A stretch of 39,789 nt of DNA, taken from NCBI GenBank assembly GCA_017429205.1, contig JAFRPH010000024.1:1-39789 (forward strand), in the 5' to 3' direction. Made by a program: the position numbers and the translations under genes. The notes beneath the pieces are model-generated. The model searched no databases. It had not been told where the DNA came from and saw nothing but the letters and a program-made list of their open reading frames with translations. Origin of the DNA: Bacteroidales bacterium (GTDB lineage: Bacteria; Bacteroidota; Bacteroidia; Bacteroidales; UBA932). Below, one piece after another: positions 1-10,102 of this stretch; the first letter of the stretch is position 1; each line of letters begins with the position of its first letter.

Positions 1-1107
<1,107 letters not shown>

Positions 1108-1112
<5 letters not shown>

Positions 1113-1962
1113 GGACGCGGTATACCTCGATGCCCGTTGTCGCTTTCTTTCCCGTCACATACTCCTCCAGCGACTTTTGCTCCACGACCACCTTCATAGG
1201 CACCGTCGACGCATGGATGAACGTCACCGGCTTGCCGGGCTCCGCCAGCGCGATGCCGCAGTGGGAGATGTCCAGCCCGTCGACCCGGGTGTTGAAGAAG
1301 ATGATATCGCCGCTCCGGATACCTCCGAGGGCCTTTTTCAGGGCCGATTTGGGAATGTAGGTCGATGTCCCCGCATTGATCCGGTCCTCGATGGACGCGA
1401 TGGCGGCGACATCCGTCATCCGCGCATAGGCGTCCGGATGGGTGGACATATAACGCACTGGATGGTCCAGGGCGACGCCCCCGAGCGAGCCGGAGATGTT
1501 CTCCACCGTCCCGCGCTTCTCTCCTTGCCGGGCCCATTCGGTCGTGTAGTGCAGCCGGTCCTCATACCGGGAGCAGACGCCGTCGCGGTAGCGGCTCTGC
1601 AGGAGCTCCGAGGCGAGCGCCTCGAAATCCCCCTCCTGCCGCGCCGCGCGGACGAGTCCCAGGCACGTCTCCACGAACAGGATGCAGTCCGTCCGTGTGA
1701 GGTAGATGCACAGCTTTTCCTCCGGCAATTCCTCCAGCGTTCCCGCCACGTACGGCTGTCCGAGCAGGTCCTTCGCGGCCCGGACCATCTGCGCGCCCGG
1801 CTCTTCGCCGGGGTGCGCCCGCAGGTCCGCAAGCACCTGCTCCGCCAGCGCCCGGTCCTCGGGCGTCGTCACATAATCGACACGCTTTCCGGGCTGCCCT
1901 TGACAGGCCAGGAAAGGGAGCAACAAGGCAAAGAGGAGGATCAATCTCTTCATAAACTTCAT
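1108..1962 (-). CDS. DUF1460 / N-acetylmuramoyl-L-alanine amidase-like lipoprotein
   Basis: This 284-residue exported protein fits the DUF1460 family (amidase-like, NlpC/P60-related fold), thought to cut or recognise peptidoglycan fragments. The N-terminus MKFMKRLILLFALLLPFLACQGQ is a lipoprotein signal with a lipobox ending in Cys20. The motif LTRTDCILFVETCLGLVRAA contains the likely nucleophile cysteine, and the C-terminal SGDIIFFNTRVDGLDISHCGIAL carries the usual D...H stretch. The start at 1962 overlaps the upstream gene's stop in an ATGA arrangement, implying translational coupling; an ATG three codons later (1951-1953) is also possible. The exact substrate cannot be read from the sequence, but family and export signal are clear. 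Confidence 0.85.
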
Positions 1963-2708
1963 TTTTGCGGACCGCTGACGGCCCGGATATTCATCCCGAA
2001 CGACCGGGGGAAAGTCTTCAAGGATAAACTTTCGATACCGGAGGTCCTGGCAATCGGCGAGACGTGGAAGAAAACTCCGTTGGACGGGTTGTAGGCGTCG
2101 AGCATCAGGTGATTGGCGGTATATTCGATCTCTGCGGACCAGAAATACCCGGCCGAGTTCTGGTATCTGGGATACCGGGATTCGTCACAAAGGCCCCCGG
2201 CGGGAATCAGGATGCTGTTCCCGGTCTTCGTGCTCGTTATTTTCAGGCAGTCGTAGGAACCGACCCTTTCGACGGACTGGGTCAGGAACGTAGCGTCGAT
2301 CAGTTCCTTGATCTCTTCGGGGGTCGGGACATGCCAGTTGCCGCCATACAGGACGTGGGCGATGTCATCCTCCGGCTTCAGGATGAACCGGTAGTCGGGG
2401 TCGCTCCCGTATTTGGGGTTATAGTTGTACTTGGTCAGCCTGGCGGGGTCGTTGTTGCACCAGGCATAGGATTCCCATTTGTAATAAACGTCTTTCGGGG
2501 CCGTCTCCCCCCACGCGACAAAGTATCCGACTTCGCCGGGTTTGGTGGCCCCGACATTGAAGGATGCCCATTTCACGGAAAGTCCCAGGTCGACGGCTTC
2601 CGGAATGACGACCTTCTCCGGCTCCGGCTCCTTTTCCGGCTTTTTGCAGGAAGGGAGCAGAAGCAGAAATGCGGCGGCTAGGACGGAGAGACCGGAATGG
2701 GTGCGCAT
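1959..2708 (-). CDS. Lipoprotein with Fibrobacter-major-paralogous-type domain
   Basis: This 249-residue protein begins MRTHSGLSVLAAAFLLLLPSCKK, a lipoprotein signal with Cys21, followed by a charged KPEKEPEPEK linker. The body opens with EAVDLGLSVKWASFNVGA and FVAWGETAPK and later has GGNWHVPTPEEIKELI, GYFWSAE and NIRAVSGP. These are hallmarks of the Fib_succ_major domain (PF09603) seen in many Bacteroidales surface proteins; its molecular function is unknown. It is the first gene of a two-gene unit: its TGA overlaps the ATG of the amidase-like gene by 4 bp. A consensus -7 box sits about 20 bp upstream of the ATG. Confidence 0.8.
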   Translation of the reverse strand: MRTHSGLSVLAAAFLLLLPSCKKPEKEPEPEKVVIPEAVDLGLSVKWASFNVGATKPGEVGYFVAWGETAPKDVYYKWESYAWCNNDPARLTKYNYNPKYGSDPDYRFILKPEDDIAHVLYGGNWHVPTPEEIKELIDATFLTQSVERVGSYDCLKITSTKTGNSILIPAGGLCDESRYPRYQNSAGYFWSAEIEYTANHLMLDAYNPSNGVFFHVSPIARTSGIESLSLKTFPRSFGMNIRAVSGPQK

Positions 2709-2727
2709 GTTGTAAGTTGTTTATCCA

Positions 2728-2745
2728 CAAAAATAACTATTTTTG
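2728..2745. promoter_or_regulatory. Back-to-back -7 boxes of divergent lipoprotein genes
   Basis: The 18-bp sequence CAAAAATAACTATTTTTG is a palindrome except for its central AC. Each half is a perfect TAnnTTTG box: TATTTTTG on the minus strand (2728-2735), facing the gene that starts at 2708, and TATTTTTG on the plus strand (2738-2745), facing the gene at 2764. Both would give leaders of about 14 nt. On the plus strand GTTG at 2716-2719 is a weak -33 candidate at 18 bp spacing; no -33 is evident for the minus strand. Confidence 0.5.
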
Positions 2746-2763
2746 CAGAAAGGTCACCCTGGT

Positions 2764-4323
2764 ATGCGATATCCGGCCCTCATATTTTTGTTTTTTGCCT
2801 TGTTGACGGGCTGTCACAAGGCGCCGTCGCCGTCCGGGGAGAATCAGGATCCTCCCGGGAAGAGCAGCGCCATCGAATTCACCCTTTACGTCAAGTACAA
2901 CCCGATTGTCCAGCAGATCCTTTCGGACGAATACCCGGTCGATGTCCCTTTTGACGAAGGGGACCAGATGGTCGTTTCGGGAGAGGGGGTCGAGGGAACC
3001 CTGACCTATGACAAGCATTACACGTATTACGGCGGTTATGTTTTCACCGGTTATCTGGACTATAAGGGAACGGGCGCTCCTCCCCAAAACCTGCCGCTGA
3101 CGGTGAGGCGCATCAATCCGTTCTATTCCAATTGGGGGGAGAAGCTTCTGGAACCGAAAGGGGCCAGCTCGCTGGAGCAAGCCATCGACCGCTATGGATG
3201 CTATCAAGGGACCTGCACCTTCGGGAATCCCCACGTGGACCTGTCCCTCGCGTCATCCGTCCTCAATTTGTACCTGGGAAATGGAACGCCTTTCCCGGAC
3301 ACCTGGAACCGGGAGTTCCATCTGGTCGATGGCGACAAGTCCTACGGACCTTTCAGAATCGAGTTCGAAGGCGGTTATCTGTGTCCGAACGTGCTGCTGA
3401 TTCCGGAAGGGATGTCCTTGGACCATCCGATGGTGGATCTGGGCGGGCTGGCCAGATTCCCGCTGGTCCTGCCGGACTGGCTGGCGTCTTCGGTTGGAGG
3501 GCATTACGCTGACGAGACTTATGTTTTGTATGACCTGACGCATTCGAGCGTCATGAGTAAGGCCGAGAAGGTCGTCATCTATCAATCAGATTCCGGAAAG
3601 CCTACCCATCATACGGTTATGGTGCACGATTCTGTCTATCCTCCGCGTGTGGATCGCAAAGTCTTTTTCAGCAATATCCATATCGAAGGCGGCCAGGAGC
3701 CGGTTTTGCTGCGCGTGAACACCACCTTGTGGGTGGATGGAAACTGCACGGTCGTGTCCAGGGACGGCAGTTCCCCGGCCATCTCCGTCCGGCCTCCCTT
3801 TTCGCTTCATATCCTGGGTGACGGGACGCTGGTCGCGGAAAACGAGGGTAGCGAGGAAGGTGGCGCAGGCATCAGTTTCGGCGGATACGAGATGGAAGAA
3901 GGCGCGGACTTGATCATCGATGGTTCCGTCAGTATCCGGGCGAAAGGTGCGCCCGGAGCCGCCGGCATTGGAACGGGGTGCATTTCGGCTGCGAATAATC
4001 CGCGCCCCTATTGCGGGGATATCCGGATCGATACCAAGGGGAAGGTGACCGCAATCGGGGGAGCCGGAGCGCCGGGCATCGGCCTGGGAAAGATTCAGCC
4101 TGTGGAAGACCCGTTCATCGTCTCTCTGGGGAGCATCCGGATTCTGGGGGGAATCGTCGATGCGACGGGCGGCGGTGACGACGTATCTGACATTGGTGTC
4201 CCCGCTTCCGTCAGTATCGCCGAGGGGGTTTTCATCGACCCCAGTGTAACCTATGATGGCACCCGGGGGTACCGGATTTCCCAAATGAAGGGAGACCTCC
4301 CGATCGGATACAAAAAGGATTGA
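2764..4323 (+). CDS. Fimbrillin-like / beta-helix surface lipoprotein
   Basis: This 519-residue lipoprotein has signal MRYPALIFLFFALLTGC with the lipobox LLTGC (Cys17). Residues of about 35-110 (VDVPFDEGDQMVVSG followed by tyrosine-rich YDKHYTYYGGYVFTG) resemble the N-terminal part of fimbrillin-like Bacteroidales proteins (Mfa-like/FimA-like). From about residue 320 to 490 the protein changes to a glycine-rich series of short strands (LHILGDGTLVAEN, GAGISFGG, GAAGIGTG, GAPGIGLG, IRILGGIVDATGG), which looks like a right-handed beta-helix or carbohydrate-binding layer. The ATG at 2764 is preferred over upstream in-frame starts because it begins the signal peptide. It is likely exported to the cell surface. 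Its role (adhesin, glycan binder, pilus-related) is unknown. It converges with rodA, 6 bp apart. Confidence 0.7.
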   Translation: MRYPALIFLFFALLTGCHKAPSPSGENQDPPGKSSAIEFTLYVKYNPIVQQILSDEYPVDVPFDEGDQMVVSGEGVEGTLTYDKHYTYYGGYVFTGYLDYKGTGAPPQNLPLTVRRINPFYSNWGEKLLEPKGASSLEQAIDRYGCYQGTCTFGNPHVDLSLASSVLNLYLGNGTPFPDTWNREFHLVDGDKSYGPFRIEFEGGYLCPNVLLIPEGMSLDHPMVDLGGLARFPLVLPDWLASSVGGHYADETYVLYDLTHSSVMSKAEKVVIYQSDSGKPTHHTVMVHDSVYPPRVDRKVFFSNIHIEGGQEPVLLRVNTTLWVDGNCTVVSRDGSSPAISVRPPFSLHILGDGTLVAENEGSEEGGAGISFGGYEMEEGADLIIDGSVSIRAKGAPGAAGIGTGCISAANNPRPYCGDIRIDTKGKVTAIGGAGAPGIGLGKIQPVEDPFIVSLGSIRILGGIVDATGGGDDVSDIGVPASVSIAEGVFIDPSVTYDGTRGYRISQMKGDLPIGYKKD

Positions 4324-4329
4324 TTCCTC

Positions 4330-5862
4330 CTAGAAATACTTCTTCTCCTGCCGGTACAGGGCCACGAAGATGAAGATCAGGATCGTGAAGGCCCAGAGGG
4401 AGGAGCCGCCGTAGCTCAGGAGCGGCAGCGGAATGCCGATGACGGGCATCAGGCCCACGGTCATTCCGATGTTGATGAAAAGATGCATAAAGATGCACGA
4501 GGCGACACAGTAGCCGTAGATGCGGTTGAAGCTCTCCCGGCAGCGCTCGGCGTCCAGGATGAGCCGGACGATCAGGAAGACATACAGGAGGATGACGACG
4601 AAGCAGCCGAAGAAGCCCCATTCTTCGCCCACGGTGCAGAAGATGAAGTCCGTCGTCTGCTCCGGGACGAAGCCGAAGGCGGTCTGGGTTCCCTGCAGGA
4701 AGCCCTTGCCGGTGAGGCCGCCGGAGCCGATGGCGATCTTGGACTGGTTCACGTTGTAGCCCACGCCCGCCAGGTCCTCCTTCATTCCGAGGAGCACCTC
4801 GATGCGGGAGCGCTGGTGGTCCTGGAGGATGTTCTCGAAGATGTAGTCCGTGGAAAAGACGAGGGCGACGCCGATGACGAAGGCCGCCAGGGAAAGTCCC
4901 AGGAAGCCGTCCTTCCGGTTGAAGGCGCGGACACCCAGGAAAGGCAGGACCAGGAAGCTCAGGGCCAGGAGGATGTACAGCGGCTTGACCTTGAGCAGGA
5001 AGGCCCACCGGTAGGCGTCGCTTTCGCCCGCCTTCGGCACCCAGGTGACCCGCTCCATCCAGTCGATATGGGCCTGGATTCCATCCTGCAACAGGCCCCA
5101 GAGTTGGGGCAGGAAGGCCATCAGGGTGACGAACCCGAGGCCGATGCCGAGCCGCGCCCAGAGTTCCTTGCGCGGCCCCCGGAAGGCGTTGGCCACCGTC
5201 AGGATGCCTATCAGGATGAGGATGGAGGTATAGGGACTGAGGGTGAGCGTGGTGATGAACAGCAGGATGACGAGGCCGATCAGGGCGAGCCACCAGCCGG
5301 AGAATCCCTCCCGGTACAGCACGAAGATGAAGCCGGCGTACACGAGGGCGGAGCCGGTTTCGCTTTCCGCCACGATGATGAGCATCGGAACGCCGATGAT
5401 GGCCGCGACCAGCAGGAAATCCTTCCACTCGCTCAGCTTGAAGTTCTGCCGGCTCATCACGGTCGCCAGCAGGAGCGAGGTGGTAATCTTCGATATTTCA
5501 GCGGGTTGGAACTTGACGGGCCCCAGCTCGAACCACGAATGGGACCCCTTCACGTCCTTGGACACGAATATGACGAGGACAAGCAAGGCGCATACCGCCA
5601 GGTACATCGGCACTGACGCGCTTTCCCAGAAACGGGGCGGGAGGACGAAGAGGATGAAGCCGGCGAGCCCGAACGAGGTGAGCATCCACACGAACTGCTT
5701 GCCGCAGCGGAAGTTCCAGTCGATGATGGAGGTCGGGTCCTCGGAATGGATGGACGCGTAGATGTTCACCCAGCCGATGAGCACCAGCAGGATGTACACT
5801 ACGATCAGTTTCCAGTCGATGGACTGTCGCAGGCCGCGCTTATGGGTGTTCTCGCCGATCAT
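4330..5862 (-). CDS. rodA: Rod-shape SEDS peptidoglycan glycosyltransferase RodA
   Basis: RodA polymerises lipid II into glycan strands during lateral wall growth, working with PBP2 in the inner membrane. The 510-residue protein is dominated by hydrophobic segments (VVYILLVLIGWVNIYASI, LAGFILFVLPP, LALIGLVILLFITTLTL and others). It ends with the FtsW/RodA signature VIGIPLPLLSYGGSSLWAF and contains IAIGSGGLTGKGFLQGTQT. It is longer than E. coli RodA (about 370 residues), largely through extra sequence in its middle part. It is the last gene of the mreBCD-mrdA-rodA unit, its ATG lying 4 bp after the mrdA stop. That position beside mrdA supports RodA rather than FtsW. Confidence 0.93.
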   Translation of the reverse strand: MIGENTHKRGLRQSIDWKLIVVYILLVLIGWVNIYASIHSEDPTSIIDWNFRCGKQFVWMLTSFGLAGFILFVLPPRFWESASVPMYLAVCALLVLVIFVSKDVKGSHSWFELGPVKFQPAEISKITTSLLLATVMSRQNFKLSEWKDFLLVAAIIGVPMLIIVAESETGSALVYAGFIFVLYREGFSGWWLALIGLVILLFITTLTLSPYTSILILIGILTVANAFRGPRKELWARLGIGLGFVTLMAFLPQLWGLLQDGIQAHIDWMERVTWVPKAGESDAYRWAFLLKVKPLYILLALSFLVLPFLGVRAFNRKDGFLGLSLAAFVIGVALVFSTDYIFENILQDHQRSRIEVLLGMKEDLAGVGYNVNQSKIAIGSGGLTGKGFLQGTQTAFGFVPEQTTDFIFCTVGEEWGFFGCFVVILLYVFLIVRLILDAERCRESFNRIYGYCVASCIFMHLFINIGMTVGLMPVIGIPLPLLSYGGSSLWAFTILIFIFVALYRQEKKYF

Positions 5863-5866
5863 CTTC

Positions 5867-7717
5867 CTAATCCTTCTTGACGCGGGACATCAGGTTCGCT
5901 TCCTTCATCCGTTTCTCGAGGTCCGTGCGCTTGACTTCGCCCTTGAGGTACTTCTCTACCATCAGCGACGCCATCGGGGCCGCGTAGGTGGCGCCGAAGC
6001 CGCCGTTCTCCACGTAGGCGGCGATGGCGATCTTGGGATCGTCCATCGGCGCGAAGCAGATGAACACGGAGTTGTCGGCCCCGCGCGGATTCTGCGCCGT
6101 GCCGGTCTTGCCGCACACGTCCAGCCCGTCTATGTGGGCGATCCAGGCGGTGCCGCCCATCCCCGCGCCGGAATTGACCGCCCGCCACATCCCCTTGATG
6201 ACCTTCGGGAAGTGCTCCAGGGACACCTTCGTGTACTGTTTCTCATAGTACTTCGGGTCGATCTCCACGCCTTCCGAGGCCTTGACGATGTGGGGGATGT
6301 AGTAGTAGCCGCGGTTCGCCACCGTCGCGCACAGGTTCGCCAGATGCATCGGCGTGGCGAGGATCTCGCCCTGGCCGATGGACAGGGAAATGACCGTGGT
6401 GGAGTTCCAGCGGCCCTTGCCGTAGGCGCGGTTGTACGTCTTGGAGGTGGGGATGCTGCCGCTCAGCTCGTTCGGGAAGTCGGAGCCCAGCTTGGTGCCG
6501 AAGCCGAAGCTCGTCACCATGTCGTGCCAGTGGTCCATCGCCTCGCCGTAGTCCCCTTCGAACTTGCGGTTGTCCAGGATGTTCTTGAGCACGTAGCAGT
6601 AGTACGCGTTGCAGGACATCATGATGGACTCCTCCATGTTCAGGGGCGACTTGTGGCCGTGGCAGCCCAGCTTGTGCCCGGCCCCGAAATGGTAGCCGTG
6701 GCTGCAGGGATACATCATCTCCGGCCGCAGCACGCCCTCTTCCAGGCCCACAAGTCCGTTCACCAGCTTGAACACCGAGCCCGGCGGGTAGGACGCCTGG
6801 ACGGCGCGGTTGTACATCGGCCGGTACGGGTCCGCCAGGATTTCCTGGTAGTATTTGCCGATGTCGGCCAGCTGGCTCACGTCGATGCCCGGGGACGACA
6901 CCAGGGACAGGATCTCGCCCGTGCCCGGCTCGATGGCGACGATGGCGCCCACCTTGTTTTTCATCAGTTCCTGGCCGTACTGCTGGAGTTTCGCGTCGAT
7001 GGTGGTGACGATGTCGTGGCCGGGGACGGCCTCCTTGTCGAACTCGCCGTCCTTGTAGGGCTGCTCGATCTGGTTCTTGGAGTTGCGCAGGAAGATGTGG
7101 TATCCCTTTTCGCCGCGGAGGTCCTTCTCGCGGGCCGCCTCGATGCCGGTCTTGCCGGCGTAGTCGCCGGAGCGGTACTCGCCCGGATGGCTGTCCAGGT
7201 AGCTCTGGTCCACCTCGGACACGTAGCCGAGCAGGTTGCCGCCGGCGTTGATCGGGTAGTCGCGGACACCGCGCACCTGGCCCTTGAAGCCGGGGAAGCG
7301 GTACTGGACCTCGGCGAACTTGTTGTAGGTCTCGGCCGGGATCTGCTTGATCATCGTGACGCTCTGGAAGCCGATCTTCCGGCGGTTCTTCCGGTACTCC
7401 TGCATCTTCCCGCGGATGAATTCCACCGTGGTGTCCAGGGCGGCCGCCAGGCCCACCGTGTCAAACTCCACTTTCTCCAGTTCGCGCGGGTTCACCAGGA
7501 TGTCGTAGGCCACCTTGTTGCCCACCAGGATGTCGCCGTTCCGGTCGTAGATGACCCCGCGGGTGGGGTAGATGATTTCCCGGACCGTCGTGTTGTTGTC
7601 CGCGTCGATCTTGTAGTGGTCGTCCAGGACCTGGATGGAGAAGATCTTCGCCAGGAGGATGGTGGCCACCACCCCCAGGCCGATGAGGAGCCGGGCGCTG
7701 CGGGAATCGATGCTCAT
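5867..7717 (-). CDS. mrdA: Penicillin-binding protein 2 (class B transpeptidase)
   Basis: PBP2 cross-links peptidoglycan in the elongasome, paired with RodA. The 616-residue protein has an N-terminal membrane anchor (LLIGLGVVATILLAKIFSIQVL, about residues 10-31) and a PBP dimer region beginning REIIYPTRGVIYDRNG. All transpeptidase motifs are present: S314-V-F-K317 in YPPGSVFKLVNG, S368-C-N370 in SIMMSCNAYY, and K537-T-G in CGKTGTAQNPRG. It starts at 7717, overlapping mreD's stop by 4 bp, and rodA follows after 4 bp. Length and order match the standard Bacteroidales mre operon. Confidence 0.96.
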   Translation of the reverse strand: MSIDSRSARLLIGLGVVATILLAKIFSIQVLDDHYKIDADNNTTVREIIYPTRGVIYDRNGDILVGNKVAYDILVNPRELEKVEFDTVGLAAALDTTVEFIRGKMQEYRKNRRKIGFQSVTMIKQIPAETYNKFAEVQYRFPGFKGQVRGVRDYPINAGGNLLGYVSEVDQSYLDSHPGEYRSGDYAGKTGIEAAREKDLRGEKGYHIFLRNSKNQIEQPYKDGEFDKEAVPGHDIVTTIDAKLQQYGQELMKNKVGAIVAIEPGTGEILSLVSSPGIDVSQLADIGKYYQEILADPYRPMYNRAVQASYPPGSVFKLVNGLVGLEEGVLRPEMMYPCSHGYHFGAGHKLGCHGHKSPLNMEESIMMSCNAYYCYVLKNILDNRKFEGDYGEAMDHWHDMVTSFGFGTKLGSDFPNELSGSIPTSKTYNRAYGKGRWNSTTVISLSIGQGEILATPMHLANLCATVANRGYYYIPHIVKASEGVEIDPKYYEKQYTKVSLEHFPKVIKGMWRAVNSGAGMGGTAWIAHIDGLDVCGKTGTAQNPRGADNSVFICFAPMDDPKIAIAAYVENGGFGATYAAPMASLMVEKYLKGEVKRTDLEKRMKEANLMSRVKKD

Positions 7718-8226
7718 TTGCGGTTGTCGGGGGCCAGGATGTCAATGACCAGGAGCGAGAGGGCCCATCCCGCCGCGAGCGAGACGCCGAAGCGGATGGC
7801 GTTGAAGGCGAGGGTCCGGGTGCCCGCGCCGTCGGCCCAGATGTAGATGCCCAGGAAGAGGGCCTGCACGAGGAAGATGGCGAGGGCCACCTTCCCGAAG
7901 CCGTTCTTCCGCACGGAGAAGTCCTCCTTCCGGGCGAAGAGCTCGTCGCCGAAGATCAGGCGGATGATCTCCTTCCGCACGAAGGCGACCGGGACGAGGG
8001 CGAGCGCGTTGAGCCCGAGGAGCCCCTCGGACAGCAAGTCCACCGCGGTGCCGGTGGCGAAGGCGAGGAGGAGGGTCCAGAACGTCGGGAGCCGCAGCGG
8101 AACGCACAGGATCAGCACGGGGAGGAGCGAGAGCGTCAGGTACGGCGACAGGTTCAGGTAGTTGCAGATGAGCATCTGCACCGCGACCAGCAGCAGGAAG
8201 ATGAAGTAGTAACTGCCCTTTCTCAT
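7714..8226 (-). CDS. mreD: Rod shape-determining protein MreD
   Basis: MreD is a small inner-membrane component of the elongasome. The 170-residue product consists mostly of hydrophobic helices (YYFIFLLLVAVQMLICNYL, LTLSLLPVLILCVPL, VALAIFLVQALFLGIYIWA, FGVSLAAGWALSLLVIDIL), as expected for the family (about 160-170 residues). Sequence conservation in MreD is low, so the call rests on size, membrane character and position between mreC and mrdA. The gene overlaps both neighbours by 4 bp, indicating coupled translation. Confidence 0.88.
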   Translation of the reverse strand: MRKGSYYFIFLLLVAVQMLICNYLNLSPYLTLSLLPVLILCVPLRLPTFWTLLLAFATGTAVDLLSEGLLGLNALALVPVAFVRKEIIRLIFGDELFARKEDFSVRKNGFGKVALAIFLVQALFLGIYIWADGAGTRTLAFNAIRFGVSLAAGWALSLLVIDILAPDNRK

Positions 8227-9041
8227 AGCGCGAAATCCTCCACTTCGTCAAAGGCCGTGTTATGGACGACGGTCACATAGCGGATGGCCGTGAAATCCTG
8301 GAACAGGTTCACCCGGATCTCGTTGGTGGCGCCGTTGATCACGCGGGCCTCCCCGGCCACGCCGAGCGGGATGTCCGGCGGGAACATCAGGGAATGGCCG
8401 CTGGTGTAGACGGTGTCGCCCACGGCGTACTTGTACTGGAGCGGCACCTCCTGGAGGATGGCTCCGTGGGCGCTCTTCCCGTCCCAGACCAGCAGGCCCG
8501 TCGCGCCGTCTTCGCCGAAGCGGCCGCTGATGGAGATGTCGCTGTTCTGGAAGGAAAGGGCGTAGCTGTGGTGGGCGCTGACCGCGTCCACGATGCCCAC
8601 GACGCCGCTGCGGGTGATGATGCCCGACTTCTCCTGGATGCCGTCCTCGAAGCCCTTGTTCAGGATCATGTAGTTGTGCTGCTTGTTGCGGCTGATCTTG
8701 ATGACTTCGGCCGGGATGTAGTCGAAACCCCGGATGCGGCCCCGGGCCACGCCGAGCGAGTCCACGCGGAAGGCGTGGGCGCCGGCGCGAAGGCCCTCCA
8801 GCTCCTCGCGGAGCTGCTGGTTCTCGAGGACGAGGTCCTCGTTGGTGCGTTTGAGGCTGAAGTAGTTGGAAATGGCCTGGGTGCTGCCCCAGACGGTTCC
8901 CATCACCCCGTGCGCCGCACGCGCGACCCAGAGGCGCTGGAGCTCGGCGTTGCGGTAGAGCAGTTGCAAAGCAGCAACCTCCAGGATGATGAAGGTTGCC
9001 GCACTGATGATCCGGGGTAGGAACTTCCGCTCTTTGGGCAT
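8223..9041 (-). CDS. mreC: Rod shape-determining protein MreC
   Basis: MreC is a periplasmic scaffold, anchored by one helix, that activates PBP2-RodA. The 272-residue product starts MPKERKFLPRIISAATFIILEVAALQLLY, giving the single N-terminal membrane segment. It continues with a predicted coiled coil (LKRTNEDLVLENQQLREEL, about residues 65-90) and the two beta-rich MreC subdomains (MILNKGFEDGIQEKSGIITRSGVVGIV, DTVYTSGHSLMFPPDIPLGV). The stop of mreB lies 1 bp before its start, and it overlaps mreD by 4 bp. The size is in the usual family range. Confidence 0.94.
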   Translation of the reverse strand: MPKERKFLPRIISAATFIILEVAALQLLYRNAELQRLWVARAAHGVMGTVWGSTQAISNYFSLKRTNEDLVLENQQLREELEGLRAGAHAFRVDSLGVARGRIRGFDYIPAEVIKISRNKQHNYMILNKGFEDGIQEKSGIITRSGVVGIVDAVSAHHSYALSFQNSDISISGRFGEDGATGLLVWDGKSAHGAILQEVPLQYKYAVGDTVYTSGHSLMFPPDIPLGVAGEARVINGATNEIRVNLFQDFTAIRYVTVVHNTAFDEVEDFAL

Positions 9042-9042
9042 A

Positions 9043-10065
9043 TTACCGCATCAAGAAAGAGTAGTTGTCCGTGTTCTTGAGGGCGATGCAAGTGCCGCGG
9101 GCCACCGCGCGAAGCGGGTCCTCGGCCACGTGGAACGGGATGTTGACCTTTTCGGTGAGACGCTTGTCCAGGCCGCGGAGCAGGGCGCCGCCGCCGCTGA
9201 GGAAGATGCCGTTCTCCACGATGTCGGAGTAGAGCTCCGGCGGAGTCTGCTCGAGGACCTGCTGGATGGAGGTCTCCAGGCGGGCGATGGACTTGTCCAG
9301 GCAGTGGGCGATTTCCTGGTAGGGGATGAGAGCCTCGACCGGGTGGCCGGTCATCAGGTTCGGACCCCGCACGAGGAACGGTTCGGGCTCGGCGTCCAGC
9401 TCGGGCAGGACGGAACCCACGGCGATCTTGATTTTCTCCGCCGTGGTCTCGCCCACGCGGATGACGTGCTGCTGGCGCAGGTAGTTCTGGATGTCGGCCG
9501 TGAAGACGTCGCCGGCCACGCGGATGGAATCCTGCTGGACGATGCCGCCCAGGGAGATGACGGCGATTTCGGTGGTGCCGCCTCCGATGTCGACGACCAT
9601 GTTGCCCTTCGGCGCCTCCACGTCCAGGCCGATACCGAGGGCCGCGGCCATCGGTTCGAAGATCAGGTAGACGTCACGGCCGCCGGCGTGCTCGGAGGAG
9701 TCGCGGACGGCGCGGATCTCCACTTCCGTGGAGCCGCAGGGGATGCCCACGACCAACTTCAGGTTCGGGGCGAAGAGGCTGCGGTGCCGGGCGTTGACCT
9801 GGCGGATGAAACCGCGGATCATCATCTCGGCCGCGTTGAAGTCCGCGATCACGCCGTCGCGCAGCGGACGGACGGTGCGGATGCCGGGGTTCGTCTTCTC
9901 GTGCATCAGTTTGGCCTTCTGGCCGAGGGCGATGCATTTGTTGGATGTATTGTCGATGGCGACGATGGAGGGCTCGTCCAGCACGATCTGGTCGTTCTGG
10001 AAGATGACCGTGTTGGCCGTGCCAAGGTCCATAGCGAGCTCCTGGTTCAAGAAACGGAATGCCAT
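9043..10065 (-). CDS. mreB: Actin-like rod shape protein MreB
   Basis: MreB forms membrane-bound filaments that guide the lateral wall synthesis machinery. The 340-residue protein has the actin-fold phosphate-1 motif (MDLGTANTVIF), the connecting and phosphate-2 region VVDIGGGTTEIAVISLGG, GEMT-like VGETTAEKIKIAVG, and the adenosine motif ENGIFLSGGGALLRGLDKRL. The length equals the family standard (about 340-350). It is the first gene of the operon mreB-mreC-mreD-mrdA-rodA and diverges from ispD across 83 bp. The ATG at 10063-10065 gives the expected N-terminus MAFRFLNQELAMDLG. Confidence 0.98.
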   Translation of the reverse strand: MAFRFLNQELAMDLGTANTVIFQNDQIVLDEPSIVAIDNTSNKCIALGQKAKLMHEKTNPGIRTVRPLRDGVIADFNAAEMMIRGFIRQVNARHRSLFAPNLKLVVGIPCGSTEVEIRAVRDSSEHAGGRDVYLIFEPMAAALGIGLDVEAPKGNMVVDIGGGTTEIAVISLGGIVQQDSIRVAGDVFTADIQNYLRQQHVIRVGETTAEKIKIAVGSVLPELDAEPEPFLVRGPNLMTGHPVEALIPYQEIAHCLDKSIARLETSIQQVLEQTPPELYSDIVENGIFLSGGGALLRGLDKRLTEKVNIPFHVAEDPLRAVARGTCIALKNTDNYSFLMR

Positions 10066-10102
10066 ATAGTAATCTTTAAATTTGACAGAATGGAATTGAG
10101 TC

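Noticed and set aside
4290..4301. GGGAG-AC-CTCCC palindrome near the convergent end of the fimbrillin-like gene and rodA
   Set aside because: It lies within coding sequence with a 2-nt loop and no T-run on either strand, so there is no support for a terminator.
5762..7846. A 694-codon open frame antisense to mrdA
   Set aside because: Its sequence is a Val/Ala/His/Asp-rich shadow of the complete PBP2 gene.
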